Shown here: piece after piece, positions 34,386-46,493 of the stretch | Layout: every line of letters starts with the position of its first letter | Numbering within the stretch: position 1 is the stretch's first letter | Assembly: GCF_003945385.1 (NCBI RefSeq) | Contig: NZ_AP018920.1 | Coordinates: forward strand, 3,286,001-3,350,000 | DNA length: 64,000 bases | Direction of reading: 5' to 3' | Source: Pseudonocardia autotrophica | GTDB taxonomy: Bacteria; Actinomycetota; Actinomycetes; Mycobacteriales; Pseudonocardiaceae | Notes under the pieces: generated by a model | The model's input: the letters and a program-made list of their open reading frames with translations, nothing else | What the model was told of the DNA's origin: nothing | Database searches by the model: none | Made by a program: the position numbers and the translations under genes

Positions 34386-36425
34386 ATGGCCGACCCGAGT
34401 ACCTACCGTCCGGCGACCGGGACCATCCCGGAGTCGCCGGGTGTCTACCGGTTCTCCGACCCGCGCGGCCGGGTGGTCTACGTCGGCAAGGCCAAGAGCC
34501 TGCGGCAGCGGCTCAACTCCTACTTCGCCGATCTGGCCGGCCTGCACCCGCGTACCCGGCAGATGGTCACGACCGCGTCGAAGGTGGAGTGGACGGTCGT
34601 CGGGACCGAGGTCGAGGCACTCCAGCTCGAGTACAACTGGATCAAGGAGTACGACCCGCGGTTCAACGTCCGCTACCGCGACGACAAGACCTACCCGGTG
34701 CTCGCCGTGACGATGCACGAGGAGTACCCGCGGCTGCACGTCTATCGCGGCCCGCGGCGCCGGGGCGTGCGCTACTTCGGCCCGTACGCGCACGCCTGGG
34801 CGATCCGGGAGACCCTGGACCTGCTGCTGCGGGTCTTCCCGGCCAGGACCTGCTCGTCCGGGGTGTTCAAGCGGCACGGCCAGATCGGCAGGCCCTGCCT
34901 GCTCGGCTACATCGACAAGTGTTCCGCCCCGTGCGTCGGGAAGGTCACCGCCGACGAGCACCGCGACATCGTCGACGGCTTCTCCGACTTCCTCTCCGGC
35001 CGCACCGACCGGATGGTGCGCCGGCTCGAACGCGACATGGCCGAGGCCTCGGAGAACCTGGAGTTCGAGCGGGCCGCCCGGATGCGCGACGATCTCGGCG
35101 CCCTGCGCCGTGCGCTGGAGAAGCAGGCGGTGGTGCTCGGCGACGGGACCGACGCCGACGTCGTCGCCTTCGCCGAGGACGAGCTGGAGGCCGCCGTCCA
35201 GGTGTTCCACGTGCGCGGCGGCCGGGTCCGCGGCCAGCGCGGCTGGGTGATCGACAAGGTGGAGCCGACCGACACCGAGCAGCTCGTCGAGCGGTTCCTC
35301 TCCCAGTTCTACGGCGAGCAGCACGCACTCGCCGGTTCCGCCGACGACGCCACCCAGCCGGTTCCCCGGGAGATCCTGGTGCCGGTGCTGCCCGCCGAGT
35401 CCGGCGCGGTGGAGCGCTGGCTGACCGGGCTGCGCGGCTCCCGGGTGCAGCTGCGGGTGCCGCAGCGCGGCGACAAGAAGGCGCTCGCCGAGACCGTCGC
35501 CCGCAACGCCAAGGAGGCGTTCACCCAGCACCGGCTGCGCCGTGCCGGGGATCTGACCGCGCGCTCGGCGGCCCTGCAGGAGCTGCAGGAGAACCTGGAG
35601 CTCGACCAGGCGCCACTGCGGATCGAGTGCGTCGACGTCAGCCACGTGCAGGGCACCAACGTCGTCGCGTCGCTGGTCGTCTTCGAGGACGGGCTGGCCC
35701 GCAAGTCCGAGTACCGGCGCTTCGAGATCCGGGACGGCGCGCAGGGCCGGGGGGTGGCAGGCGGCGGCGCCGACGGGGCTGCTGAACACAGCGACGTCGC
35801 GGCGATCGCCGAGGTCGTACGTCGCCGGTTCCGCCGCTACCTGGCCGAGACCGCGGACGACGCCGCCCCTGCCGAGTCCGGTGAGGTGGCCGCGGGGGAT
35901 TCCGTGCGCACCGGGATCGACCCGGAGACCGGCCGGCCGCGGAAGTTCGCCTACCCGCCGAACCTGCTCGTCGTCGACGGTGGGAAGCCACAGGTCGACG
36001 CGGCCGCCGCCGAGCTGACCGCGCTGGGGATCACCGACGTCGCCGTCTGCGGGCTCGCCAAGCGGCTCGAGGAGGTGTGGCTCCCCGACGACGACGATCC
36101 GGTCATCCTGTCCCGGACGAGTGAAGGTCTGTACCTCCTCCAGCGGGTCCGTGACGAGGCACATCGGTTTGCCATCACCTATCACCGGCAGCGTCGTTCG
36201 CAGGGCATGACCGCGTCCGAGCTGGACGGGGTGCCCGGTCTCGGGCCGGCGCGCAAGCAGGCGCTGCTCAAGCACTTCGGGTCGGTGCGCAAGCTGCGCG
36301 CCGCAGGCGTCGAGGAGATCGCCGGGGTGCCCGGTTTCGGCCGGCGGACCGCGGAGACGGTGGTGTCCGCGCTGCACGGCGGTGGCGGGCCCGGCCCGGC
36401 GAGCGAAGGGGAGGAACACCGATGA
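34386..36425 (+). CDS. uvrC: Excinuclease ABC subunit C
   Basis: A 679-residue nuclease making both incisions in nucleotide excision repair. The GIY-YIG domain is at the N-terminus ([20 protein letters not shown]), the UvrB-interacting UVR motif is near residue 215 ([19 protein letters not shown]), the RNase H-like nuclease domain follows ([13 protein letters not shown] and [10 protein letters not shown]), and tandem helix-hairpin-helix motifs end the protein ([13 protein letters not shown]). ATG at 34386 starts at the conserved region. It overlaps rapZ by ATGA in the standard order uvrC-rapZ-yvcK-whiA. Confidence 0.97.
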   Translation: MADPSTYRPATGTIPESPGVYRFSDPRGRVVYVGKAKSLRQRLNSYFADLAGLHPRTRQMVTTASKVEWTVVGTEVEALQLEYNWIKEYDPRFNVRYRDDKTYPVLAVTMHEEYPRLHVYRGPRRRGVRYFGPYAHAWAIRETLDLLLRVFPARTCSSGVFKRHGQIGRPCLLGYIDKCSAPCVGKVTADEHRDIVDGFSDFLSGRTDRMVRRLERDMAEASENLEFERAARMRDDLGALRRALEKQAVVLGDGTDADVVAFAEDELEAAVQVFHVRGGRVRGQRGWVIDKVEPTDTEQLVERFLSQFYGEQHALAGSADDATQPVPREILVPVLPAESGAVERWLTGLRGSRVQLRVPQRGDKKALAETVARNAKEAFTQHRLRRAGDLTARSAALQELQENLELDQAPLRIECVDVSHVQGTNVVASLVVFEDGLARKSEYRRFEIRDGAQGRGVAGGGADGAAEHSDVAAIAEVVRRRFRRYLAETADDAAPAESGEVAAGDSVRTGIDPETGRPRKFAYPPNLLVVDGGKPQVDAAAAELTALGITDVAVCGLAKRLEEVWLPDDDDPVILSRTSEGLYLLQRVRDEAHRFAITYHRQRRSQGMTASELDGVPGLGPARKQALLKHFGSVRKLRAAGVEEIAGVPGFGRRTAETVVSALHGGGGPGPASEGEEHR

Positions 36426-37330
36426 CGGGGTCCGACGTGGGTGACCAGGTACCGGACGCTGGTCCGGGCATCGAGGTGGCGGTGGTCAGCGGCCTGTCCG
36501 GGGCCGGCCGCAGCACCGCGGCGAAGGTGCTGGAGGACCTGGGCTGGTTCGTCGTGGACAACCTGCCGCCGGAGCTCATCGCGACGATGGTCGATCTGGG
36601 CTCGCGGGCCCGGGGTGACGTGACCCGGATCGCGGTCGTGATGGACGTGCGCTCGCGCGCCTTCACCGACGACCTCGGCGCCGTGATCAAGGACCTGGAC
36701 AGCCGGGGCTATCGGCCGAAGCTGCTGTTCCTGGAGGCGTCCGACGCGGTGCTGGTCCGCCGGTTCGAGCAGAATCGCCGCTCGCACCCGTTGCAGGGCT
36801 CCGGCCGGATCACCGACGGGCTGAACGCCGAGCGCGAGGTGCTGCGCCCGCTGCGCGAGGACGCCGATCTCGTCGTCGACACCTCGACGCTGTCGGTGCA
36901 CGACCTGCGGGCCCGTATCGAGGGCTCGTTCGCCGCCGAGGGCACGCACGCCGCGACCCGGATCACGGTGCTGTCGTTCGGCTACAAGTACGGCCTCCCG
37001 CTGGACTCCGATCTCGTCGTCGACGTGCGGTTCCTGCCCAACCCGCACTGGATCCCCGAGCTGCGCGTGCACACCGGCCGGGACCGCGAGGTCAGCGACT
37101 ACGTGTTGTCCCAGGAGGGCGCCGAGGAGTTCGTCGAGCGCTACCTCGAGCTGCTCGACCTGGTCGGTGCCGGATACCGCCGGGAGGGCAAGCGCTACCT
37201 GACGGTCGCGGTCGGCTGCACCGGCGGCAAGCACCGCTCGGTGGCGATCTCCGAGGAGATCGGCCGCCGGCTGGCCGGCCGGGACGGTGTCCAGGTCAAC
37301 GTCGAGCACCGCGACATGGGGCGCGAGTGA
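36422..37330 (+). CDS. rapZ: RNase adapter / nucleotide-binding protein RapZ (YvcJ family)
   Basis: A 302-residue P-loop protein. Walker A is [19 protein letters not shown], Walker B-like [11 protein letters not shown], and the C-terminal domain has the diagnostic [17 protein letters not shown]. In E. coli RapZ controls GlmS via small RNAs; in actinobacteria the role is less clear. Overlaps both neighbours by four bases. Confidence 0.94.
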   Translation: MTGSDVGDQVPDAGPGIEVAVVSGLSGAGRSTAAKVLEDLGWFVVDNLPPELIATMVDLGSRARGDVTRIAVVMDVRSRAFTDDLGAVIKDLDSRGYRPKLLFLEASDAVLVRRFEQNRRSHPLQGSGRITDGLNAEREVLRPLREDADLVVDTSTLSVHDLRARIEGSFAAEGTHAATRITVLSFGYKYGLPLDSDLVVDVRFLPNPHWIPELRVHTGRDREVSDYVLSQEGAEEFVERYLELLDLVGAGYRREGKRYLTVAVGCTGGKHRSVAISEEIGRRLAGRDGVQVNVEHRDMGRE

Positions 37331-38418
37331 GTGGACCGCAGGGCCTGCGGGTGGTGGCGCTCGGCGGCGGGCACGGCCTGCACGCCACGCTGAGCGCTCT
37401 GCGCCGGTGCCCGGCCGTCACCGACATCACCGCGGTCGTGACGGTCGCCGACGACGGCGGGTCGTCGGGCCGGCTGCGCCGTGAGCTCGGCCTGCTGCCG
37501 CCGGGTGACCTGCGGATGGCGCTCGCCGCGCTGGCCGCCGACGACGAGGGCGGCCGGTTCTGGTCGGGTCTGGTCCAGCACCGTTTCGGCGGGACCGGCG
37601 CGCTGGCCGGGCACGCCGTCGGGAACCTGCTGCTGGCGGCGCTGCTGGAACGCGACGGTGATCCGGTGCGTGCCCTCGACACGCTCGGTGGGCTGCTCGG
37701 CTGCGCCGGGCGGGTGCTGCCGATGGCCCGGGTCCCGCTGGACATCGAGGCCCAGGTCGAGCTCGACGGCGTCGACGGCCCGCACCTGATCCGCGGCCAG
37801 GTCGCGGTCGCGTCCACCCCGGGCCGGGTGCGCCGGGTCTGGCTGCTTCCGGAGGAGCCGCCGGCCTGCGACGAGGCCGTCCGCGCGGTGCTGGCCGCCG
37901 ACGTCGTGCTGCTCGGGCCCGGGTCGTGGTTCACCAGCGTGCTGCCGCACCTGCTGGTCCCCGGCCTGCGCGACGCCCTGCTGCAGACCACCGCCGCTCG
38001 GATCGTGCTGCTCAACCTGAGCCCCGAGCCGGGGGAGACCGCCGGTTTCTCGCCCGAGCAGCACCTTGAAGTACTGTCCGGTCACGCGCCCGACCTGCGG
38101 GCGCATGCCGTCCTGGCGGACATCGGGTCGGTGAGCCTTCCGGAGCGGTTGCACGCGGCCGCCTCCGACCTGCTGGTCCCGGGCGGGCGGGTATGGCTCG
38201 CGGACGTCGCCGATGCCCGCGCGGCCAGCCCGCGACATGATCCGGATGCCCTCTCGGGCGCCCTGCTCGACGTGTTCCGCGCCGCCGTCCCGGCAGCGCC
38301 GGAGCCGGACCGCCGGGACGGAACAGGACACGACCTCCGGGACGAGACACGACAACACAGCCGGGACGGGTCACAACAGCACAGCCCGCAGCGCGGAAGG
38401 AGCCCGCAATGGCCATGA
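37327..38418 (+). CDS. yvcK: Gluconeogenesis factor, YvcK/CofD-like
   Basis: A 363-residue cytoplasmic protein of the CofD-like superfamily. The nucleotide-binding loop is [17 protein letters not shown], then [18 protein letters not shown] and [12 protein letters not shown]. YvcK binds UDP-GlcNAc in Bacillus and mycobacteria and affects carbon use and cell-wall synthesis. The last roughly 35 residues come from a 24-bp tandem repeat (38313-38384) and overlap whiA by ten bases. GTG start overlaps rapZ. Confidence 0.93.
   Translation: MSGPQGLRVVALGGGHGLHATLSALRRCPAVTDITAVVTVADDGGSSGRLRRELGLLPPGDLRMALAALAADDEGGRFWSGLVQHRFGGTGALAGHAVGNLLLAALLERDGDPVRALDTLGGLLGCAGRVLPMARVPLDIEAQVELDGVDGPHLIRGQVAVASTPGRVRRVWLLPEEPPACDEAVRAVLAADVVLLGPGSWFTSVLPHLLVPGLRDALLQTTAARIVLLNLSPEPGETAGFSPEQHLEVLSGHAPDLRAHAVLADIGSVSLPERLHAAASDLLVPGGRVWLADVADARAASPRHDPDALSGALLDVFRAAVPAAPEPDRRDGTGHDLRDETRQHSRDGSQQHSPQRGRSPQWP
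38313..38384. repeat. Three 24-bp tandem repeats at the yvcK 3' end
   Basis: Units beginning CCGGGACG at 38313, 38337 and 38361, exactly 24 bp apart, encode the octapeptides [16 protein letters not shown] and RDGSQQHS. The units have diverged but the period is preserved. Confidence 0.85.
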
Positions 38419-39398
38419 CCGCCACGGTGAAGGACGAGCTGAGCCGGCTCACCGTCACCAAGCAGTCGTCGCGGCGCGCCGAGGTGGCCTCGCTGCTGCG
38501 GTTCGCCGGGGGGCTGCACATCGTCGGTGGACGTGTGGTGATCGAGGCCGAGGTCGACACCGGCTCGGTCGCCCGGCGGCTCCGCCGGGAGATCCACGAG
38601 CTCTACGGGCACACCGCTGACGCGCACGTGATCACCGCGGGCGGTCTGCGCCGCGGCGCGCGCTACGTGATCCGGGTGATCCGCGACGGCGAGGGACTGG
38701 CCCGGCAGACCGGTCTGCTGGACAACCGCGGGCGCCCGGTGCGGGGGCTCCCGCCGCCCGTCGTCTCCGGGGACCTGTCGGATGCCGAGGCAGCCTGGCG
38801 AGGCGCCTTCCTGGCACACGGCTCGCTGACCGAGCCGGGTCGCAGCTCCGCGCTGGAGGTGACCTGCCCTGGCCCGGAGGCGGCGCTGGCGCTGGTCGGT
38901 GCGGCGCGCCGGCTGGGAGTGGCCGCGAAGGCCCGCGAGGTCCGCGGTGCGGATCGGGTGGTGGTCCGCGACGGGGACGCTATCGGTGCGCTGCTGACCA
39001 GGATGGGCGCGCACCAGAGCGTGCTGTCCTGGGAGGAGCGGCGGATGCGCCGTGAGGTCCGGGCGACCGCCAACCGGCTCGCGAACTTCGACGACGCCAA
39101 CCTGCGCCGGTCGGCGCGCGCGGCGGTCGCCGCCGCGGCCCGCGTCTCGCGCGCGCTGGAGATCCTCGGCGACGAGGTGCCCGATCACCTGCGGGCGGCC
39201 GGGCGGCTGCGGGCCGAGCACACCCAGGCGTCGCTGGAGGAACTGGGCCAGCTCGCGGACCCGCCGATGACCAAGGACGCGGTCGCCGGCCGGATCCGGC
39301 GGCTGCTGCAGACCGCCGACAAGAAGGCGGCCGAGCTGGGCATCCCGGACACCGAGTCGGCGGTCACGGCCGAGATGCTCGAGGAGGAGAACGGCTGA
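38409..39398 (+). CDS. whiA: Sporulation/cell-division transcription regulator WhiA
   Basis: A 329-residue regulator with an N-terminal degenerate LAGLIDADG-endonuclease-like domain (about 1-210) and a C-terminal helix-turn-helix (about 240-315). Typical sequences are [36 protein letters not shown] and [17 protein letters not shown]. In Streptomyces WhiA activates division genes together with WhiB. Start ATG at 38409, with an alternative ATG two codons on; the gene overlaps yvcK. Confidence 0.96.
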   Translation: MAMTATVKDELSRLTVTKQSSRRAEVASLLRFAGGLHIVGGRVVIEAEVDTGSVARRLRREIHELYGHTADAHVITAGGLRRGARYVIRVIRDGEGLARQTGLLDNRGRPVRGLPPPVVSGDLSDAEAAWRGAFLAHGSLTEPGRSSALEVTCPGPEAALALVGAARRLGVAAKAREVRGADRVVVRDGDAIGALLTRMGAHQSVLSWEERRMRREVRATANRLANFDDANLRRSARAAVAAAARVSRALEILGDEVPDHLRAAGRLRAEHTQASLEELGQLADPPMTKDAVAGRIRRLLQTADKKAAELGIPDTESAVTAEMLEEENG

Positions 39399-39457
39399 TC
39401 ACCGACGTGGTGCGCAGGCCGAGCCGCTCGCGGTCCTGCGCACCGCACCGGTGATCA
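39396..39457 (+). terminator. Long terminator hairpin after whiA
   Basis: Arms TGATCACCG-N4-GGTGCGCAGG and CCTGCGCACC-N4-CGGTGATCA pair almost completely around a 16-base loop. The outer arm includes the whiA stop codon. Likely end of the uvrC-rapZ-yvcK-whiA operon. Confidence 0.8.
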
Positions 39458-39502
39458 CACCCCGTTACCGGAGGGCTGCGGGGGGTCCGGCATGATGCCG
39501 CC

Positions 39503-40306
39503 GTGACGAACCCGGGTTCCACTCTCCTCGCCGTTCATCTCGATCGATCCAGCCTGCTGCGGCCGCTGCTCCCCGCACTGCGCGCCGGACTCGCCGACCT
39601 GCTCGAGGCCCAGACCGGGCCGGACGAGCCGGAGGTCGTGCTGTCGACCGGGAACGACCTGACCCGTTCCCTCGCCGACGGCACGCACCCGCCGGCCGTC
39701 CCGGTTCCCGCCCGTGAGGCGCTCGCCGCGCTCCCGGCGAAGCTGCGCCCGCTCGACGGCCCCGATCTGCGAACCGGCGCCCATCGGCTGCTCGACGCCG
39801 TCGGCGACCAGCTCGCCGCGCGCCCCGAGGCGGAGCGGCCCGGGCGGGTCGTCGTGCTGCTCGTCGGGGAGGGCGCGGTCGGCGACACCGCCGCGGTGCG
39901 CGAGCGGATCGCCCACCAGCAGGCCGCCTACGCCTGGGAGTTCGTGCTGGTCGACATCGCGGGCGGCGTCGTCGCGGCGGGGAAGGCGCAGGAGCCCGAG
40001 GAGTCCGACGCCGGCGCCGCGAGCGCCGAGGACGCCGCGGGGCAGACCTCCGCCGTCGCCGTCAAGCAGCGCTCCGGCGAGCCCGCCGCGGCTGCCCGGT
40101 TCGGGATCCCCGCGACGGCGACGATCACCGCCGGTCCGGGGCGCGACGGCGTGAGCGCCGCGTTCGCGGCGGCGACGTCGTTCGTGGCCCGGGCCAGGGC
40201 CGCCGCCCCGCACGAGCCGGTCGAGGGCTTCTCCGACGACGAGCGCGCGGCCGCTGACGTCCCCGACGGCCGTCCCACCTGGAAGAAGCTCCTGCGCATC
40301 GCCTGA
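39503..40306 (+). CDS. Hypothetical protein
   Basis: A 267-residue soluble, alanine- and acid-rich protein I do not recognise with certainty. The first half alternates predicted strands and helices ([18 protein letters not shown], then [16 protein letters not shown]), loosely recalling a von Willebrand A-like fold but without a clear metal-binding DxSxS motif. It ends in a basic [11 protein letters not shown] start at 39503. Terminators on both sides make it a single-gene unit. Confidence 0.75.
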   Translation: MTNPGSTLLAVHLDRSSLLRPLLPALRAGLADLLEAQTGPDEPEVVLSTGNDLTRSLADGTHPPAVPVPAREALAALPAKLRPLDGPDLRTGAHRLLDAVGDQLAARPEAERPGRVVVLLVGEGAVGDTAAVRERIAHQQAAYAWEFVLVDIAGGVVAAGKAQEPEESDAGAASAEDAAGQTSAVAVKQRSGEPAAAARFGIPATATITAGPGRDGVSAAFAAATSFVARARAAAPHEPVEGFSDDERAAADVPDGRPTWKKLLRIA

Positions 40307-42743
<2,437 letters not shown>

Positions 42744-42747
<4 letters not shown>

Positions 42748-43562
42748 GTCGCAGTATCGGTGGCCGTTCCGCTGGCGCTGCACGGCGCCCGCTCATCGCC
42801 GGCAACTGGAAGATGAACCTCAACCATCTCGAGGCGATCGCGGTGGTGCAGAAGTTCGCTTTCGCGCTGCCCGAGAAGTACTTCGAACGAGTCGAGGTGG
42901 CGGTGCTGCCGCCGTTCACCGACATCCGCAGCGTCCAGACGCTGATCGACGGCGACAAGCTGAGCGTCGTGCACGGGGCGCAGGACCTGTCCCCGCACGA
43001 CTCGGGCGCCTACACCGGTGACGTGTCGGGGGTGATGCTCGCGAAGCTGGGCTGCCGCTACGTGGTGGTGGGTCACTCGGAACGCCGGGAGATCCACGGC
43101 GAGGACGACGCCGTCGTAAACGCGAAGGTGCACGCCGCGCTCAAGCACGGGATCGCCCCGATCCTCTGTGTCGGCGAGGGCCTGGACGTCCGCGAGGCCG
43201 CCAACCACGTGCAGCACTGCACCGACCAGCTGCGCGGGGCGCTGAAGAAGGTCACCGCCGAGCAGGCGGCGACGATCGTGCTGGCCTACGAGCCGGTCTG
43301 GGCGATCGGCACCGGCCGGGTGGCCGGCGCGTCGGACGCGCAGGAGGTCTGCGCCGCCCTGCGGGCGACGCTGGAGGAGCTGTACGGCTCCGAGGTCTCG
43401 CGCGGGGTCCGCATCCTCTACGGGGGTTCGGTGAAGTCGTCGAACGTGGGCGAGATCGTCGGTCAGACCGATGTGGACGGTGCGCTCGTCGGTGGTGCCA
43501 GCCTCGACGCCGAGGAGTTCGCGAAGCTCTCCGCGATCGCCGCGGGCGGCCCGCTGCCCTAG
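42744..43562 (+). CDS. tpiA: Triosephosphate isomerase
   Basis: A 272-residue TIM-barrel isomerase. Catalytic Lys in [10 protein letters not shown], His in [11 protein letters not shown], Glu in [11 protein letters not shown] and the phosphate loop [11 protein letters not shown] are all visible. The first 16 residues are an extra basic leader. ATG overlaps pgk by four bases. Confidence 0.98.
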
Positions 43563-43580
43563 GTGCACCCGCTCGTGACC

Positions 43581-43621
43581 CGTGGAGCCGTGGCCGCCGA
43601 GTGCGGGGCCACGGCTCCACG
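43581..43621 (+). terminator. Strong terminator after tpiA
   Basis: Fifteen-base perfect arms CGTGGAGCCGTGGCC (43581-43595) and GGCCACGGCTCCACG (43607-43621) with an 11-base loop. Confidence 0.85.
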
Positions 43622-43707
43622 CGTTCACCGGCACCCCGGGCGCAGCTGCTCCGGAGCGCGCGGAGTATTCTCGGCTCTTCCGGCGAGCGACCAGGATTGG
43701 GAAGCGC

Positions 43708-43941
43708 GTGATCCTGACACTGCAGATCATCCTCATCGTGACCAGCCTTATGCTGATCGCGCTGATCCTGCTGCAGCGCAGCAAGGGTGGGGGTCTGACC
43801 AGCCTCTTCGGCGGTGGCGTCCAGTCGAGCCTCTCGGGCTCGGCAGCGGCCGACCGCAACATGGCTCGCTACACGATCTTCGTAGGCATGATCTGGGCGA
43901 TCGCGGTCGTCGGCAACGGTTTGATGCTGGCGAACGTCTGA
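43708..43941 (+). CDS. secG: Preprotein translocase subunit SecG
   Basis: A 77-residue membrane protein with two transmembrane helices (about 3-23 and 53-73) joined by the conserved glycine-rich loop LLQRSKGGGLTSLFGGG. It assists SecYE in protein export. The GTG at 43708 gives the normal family length; longer upstream frames read into the tpiA terminator and are rejected. Its place after tpiA is conserved in actinobacteria. Confidence 0.95.
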   Translation: MILTLQIILIVTSLMLIALILLQRSKGGGLTSLFGGGVQSSLSGSAAADRNMARYTIFVGMIWAIAVVGNGLMLANV

Positions 43942-43972
43942 TCGCCGCGGGCGAGTAGAGGGGACGAGGGAG

Positions 43973-44314
43973 ATGGCTGGCGGCAACGCGATCCGCGGCA
44001 CCCGTGTGGGAGCCGGTCCGACGGGCGAGTCCGAGCGTGGCGAGAGCGCCGCCCGCGAACGGATCCCCTTCTACTGCGCGAACGGGCACGTCAACAACAC
44101 CTGGTTCGCCGCGGAGGCCGAGGTCCCCGAGACCTGGGACTGCCCGCGCTGCGGACTGCCCGGTGGGCGCGACTCGGCGAACCCGCCGGCCGCCCCGCGC
44201 ACCGAGCCGTACAAGACACACCTGGCCTACGTGAAGGAACGGCGCAGCGACGCCGACGGCGAGGCCATCCTCGAGGAGGCCCTCGGCCGGCTGCGGGCGG
44301 CCCGGGAGCTCTGA
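43973..44314 (+). CDS. rbpA: RNA polymerase-binding protein RbpA
   Basis: A 113-residue actinobacterial transcription factor that binds RNA polymerase and the group 1/2 sigma factor and stabilises the open complex. The core has the zinc-binding region FYCANGHVNN and WDCPRCGLPGG, followed by the linker and sigma-interacting helix VKERRSDADGEAILEEALGR. ATG at 43973 with GGGGACGAGGGAG upstream. The stop is overlapped by the open frame of the next gene. Confidence 0.95.
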   Translation: MAGGNAIRGTRVGAGPTGESERGESAARERIPFYCANGHVNNTWFAAEAEVPETWDCPRCGLPGGRDSANPPAAPRTEPYKTHLAYVKERRSDADGEAILEEALGRLRAAREL

Positions 44315-44601
44315 TCGAGCTCCCCGGCCCGCGCGCGTTCGCACGGCGCGTCCGGCGGCGCGCGGGCAAGCTGCTCGACGACGCACTGGCCCGGCACGCC
44401 GCGGCCCAGACGGCGACCCTGCGCTGCGAGCTCGCGCTGCTGCGCGAGGAGCTCGACGGCCGGGTCCGCGCTGAGGCCGACCGGGTCGTCGCGGAGCTGC
44501 GGGCGATCGAGATCCGGGACCGCCGGGACACGATCGCCGCGGGGGAGCGGGAGGCCGTCGCGAGCAGCGCCCGGTTCGCCCGGGAGCACCTCGCCGACGC
44601 G
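44311..44601 (+). other. Open coding-like frame joining rbpA to the methyltransferase, no standard start codon
   Basis: This stretch is open in the methyltransferase frame and has strong coding character: high third-position GC and a helical, charged sequence with segments like RCELALLREELDGRV and [20 protein letters not shown] running smoothly into the conserved domain. No in-frame ATG, GTG or TTG exists between the rbpA stop and 44602. A CTG at 44311 and an ATC at 44314 lie at the rbpA stop; GGGAG at 44304-44308 is five bases before the ATC. It is probably the true N-terminus of the methyltransferase. Confidence 0.6.
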
Positions 44602-45165
44602 GTGCCGCTGCCCAACCCGCAGGCCACCCTGGAGCACGCGCTCGGCCCGGCACCGACCGGCGGGATGGCGCTGGAGTTCGGCGTCTACCGCGGTGGCACG
44701 CTGCGCACCATCGCCGAGCACCGCGGGGACGGCCGGGTGTACGGCTTCGACACCTTCACCGGCCTGCCGCAGACGTGGCGGCAGGGGTTTCCGGCAGGGG
44801 CGTTCGGCGATGTCGGCGAGCTCCCGCAGATCCCCGGCGCTGAGCTGGTCCCCGGCCTGTTCGACGACACGCTCGGCGAGTTCCTGGCGGCCCATCCCGG
44901 CCCGGTCGACTTCCTGCACGTCGACTCGGACCTGTACTCGTCCGCTGTCACCGTACTGGCCGGTGTCGGCCCGCGATTGCGCCGCGGAAGCGTGGTGCTG
45001 TTCGACGAGTTCTTCAACTTCCCCGAGTGGCAGCGCGACGAGGCCCGCGCATGGTGGGAGTACGTCGCAGCACACGGCGTCCGCTACAGCTACCTCTGCT
45101 ACACCTACGACAACGAACAGGTCGCCGTCCGGATCGACGAACCGGGCACCCCGCCCCCCTCGTGA
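44602..45165 (+). CDS. Class I SAM-dependent methyltransferase (TylF/MycF-like)
   Basis: From the first standard start (GTG 44602) this is 187 residues. The SAM-binding glycine motif is [17 protein letters not shown], followed by [29 protein letters not shown] and [13 protein letters not shown]. These resemble macrocin/mycinamicin O-methyltransferase-like proteins that use a metal-bound Asp. Substrate unknown. Homologues normally carry a further N-terminal helical region, which exists here in the open frame 44311-44601 but without a normal initiation codon. The gene is next to rbpA and before trpB2; no biosynthetic cluster surrounds it. Confidence 0.8.
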   Translation: MPLPNPQATLEHALGPAPTGGMALEFGVYRGGTLRTIAEHRGDGRVYGFDTFTGLPQTWRQGFPAGAFGDVGELPQIPGAELVPGLFDDTLGEFLAAHPGPVDFLHVDSDLYSSAVTVLAGVGPRLRRGSVVLFDEFFNFPEWQRDEARAWWEYVAAHGVRYSYLCYTYDNEQVAVRIDEPGTPPPS

Positions 45166-45197
45166 TCCCGGGCACGTTCGGGATAGGTTCCGAGGTC

Positions 45198-46457
45198 ATG
45201 ACCCGCTGGACGCTGCCCCCGGAACAGATCCCCTCGGCCTGGTTCAACGTCGTTCCGCACCTGCCGAGCCCGTTGCAGCCGCCGCTGCACCCGGGCACCC
45301 GGGAGCCTGTCGGCCCGGCCGACCTCGCACCGCTGTTCCCGTCGGCGTTGATCGAGCAGGAGGTCAGCGCCGAGCCGTGGATCGACGTGCCGGGCGAGGT
45401 GCTCGACATCCTGCGGCTCTGGCGGCCGACGCCGCTGCAGCGAGCGGTCCGGCTGGAGCAGGCGCTGGGCACCCCGGCGCGGATCTACTTCAAGGACGAG
45501 TCGGTCTCCCCGGCCGGGAGCCACAAGCCGAACACCGCGGTGCCGCAGGCGTTCTACAACGCTCGCGAGGGCATCCGGCGGCTGACCACCGAGACCGGCG
45601 CCGGGCAGTGGGGGACCTCGATCGCGTTCGCCGCCGCCCAGTTCGACCTGGAGCTGAAGGTCTACATGGTCCGGGCGTCGTTCGGGCAGAAGCCCTACCG
45701 GCGGATCGCGATCGAGACCTGGGGCGGCGAGGTCGTGCCGAGCCCGGTCGACGAGCCGGACCACCCGGGCTCGCTGGGCGCGGCGATCTCGGACGCGGTG
45801 CGCGACTGCGTCGCCCGCGACGACACCCACTACGCACTCGGCTCGGTGCTCAATCACGTGCTGCTGCACCAGACCGTGGTCGGGCTGGAGGCACGCGAGC
45901 AGCTGGAGCTTGCCGGGGAGACGCTGCCCGACGTCGTCATCGGGTCCTGCGGCGGCGGCTCCAACCTGGGCGGCATCACCTTCCCGTTCGTGCCGGACGA
46001 GAGCGTGCGGCTGCTCGCCGTCGAGCCGCTGTCCTGCCCGACGCTCACCCAGGGCCGCTACGACTACGACTTCGGTGACACCGCCGGCCTGACCCCGCTG
46101 ATGCCGATGTACACCCTCGGCCACGACTTCGTGCCGCCGTCGATCCACGCCGGTGGCCTGCGCTACCACGGTGACTCGCCGCTGGTGTCGTCGCTGGTGA
46201 AGGACGGCCGGATGGAGGCGGCGGCGTACCCGCAGGGCAAGGTGTTCGAGGCGGCCGTCCAGTTCGCCCGCAGCGAGGGGAAGATCCCGGCCCCGGAGAC
46301 CGGGCACGCGATCGCCGCCGCGATCGACGAGGCGCTCGCCGCGAAGGAGACCGGTGAGGAGCGGGTGATCCTGTTCAACTACTCCGGGCACGGCTTCCTC
46401 GACCTGGCCGCCTACGACGACTACAACAACGGCCGGCTCGACGACGAGATGGGCTGA
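45198..46457 (+). CDS. Tryptophan synthase beta-like protein (TrpB2)
   Basis: A 419-residue PLP enzyme of the TrpB2 type, distinct from TrpB1 that pairs with TrpA. The PLP lysine is in [16 protein letters not shown] and the phosphate loop is [13 protein letters not shown]. The N-terminal [20 protein letters not shown] is characteristic of TrpB2. No trpA is nearby; such stand-alone enzymes condense indole or related nucleophiles with serine or phosphoserine. ATG at 45198. It converges on the patatin-like gene. Confidence 0.9.
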   Translation: MTRWTLPPEQIPSAWFNVVPHLPSPLQPPLHPGTREPVGPADLAPLFPSALIEQEVSAEPWIDVPGEVLDILRLWRPTPLQRAVRLEQALGTPARIYFKDESVSPAGSHKPNTAVPQAFYNAREGIRRLTTETGAGQWGTSIAFAAAQFDLELKVYMVRASFGQKPYRRIAIETWGGEVVPSPVDEPDHPGSLGAAISDAVRDCVARDDTHYALGSVLNHVLLHQTVVGLEAREQLELAGETLPDVVIGSCGGGSNLGGITFPFVPDESVRLLAVEPLSCPTLTQGRYDYDFGDTAGLTPLMPMYTLGHDFVPPSIHAGGLRYHGDSPLVSSLVKDGRMEAAAYPQGKVFEAAVQFARSEGKIPAPETGHAIAAAIDEALAAKETGEERVILFNYSGHGFLDLAAYDDYNNGRLDDEMG

Positions 46458-46461
46458 TCCT

Positions 46462-46483
46462 CGCCGGGACGGGCCACCCGGCG
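46462..46483. terminator. Small hairpin between convergent trpB2 and the patatin gene
   Basis: Seven-base arms CGCCGGG and CCCGGCG with an eight-base loop, between the two stop codons; could terminate both. Confidence 0.45.
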
Positions 46484-46493
46484 GGATTGCCGG

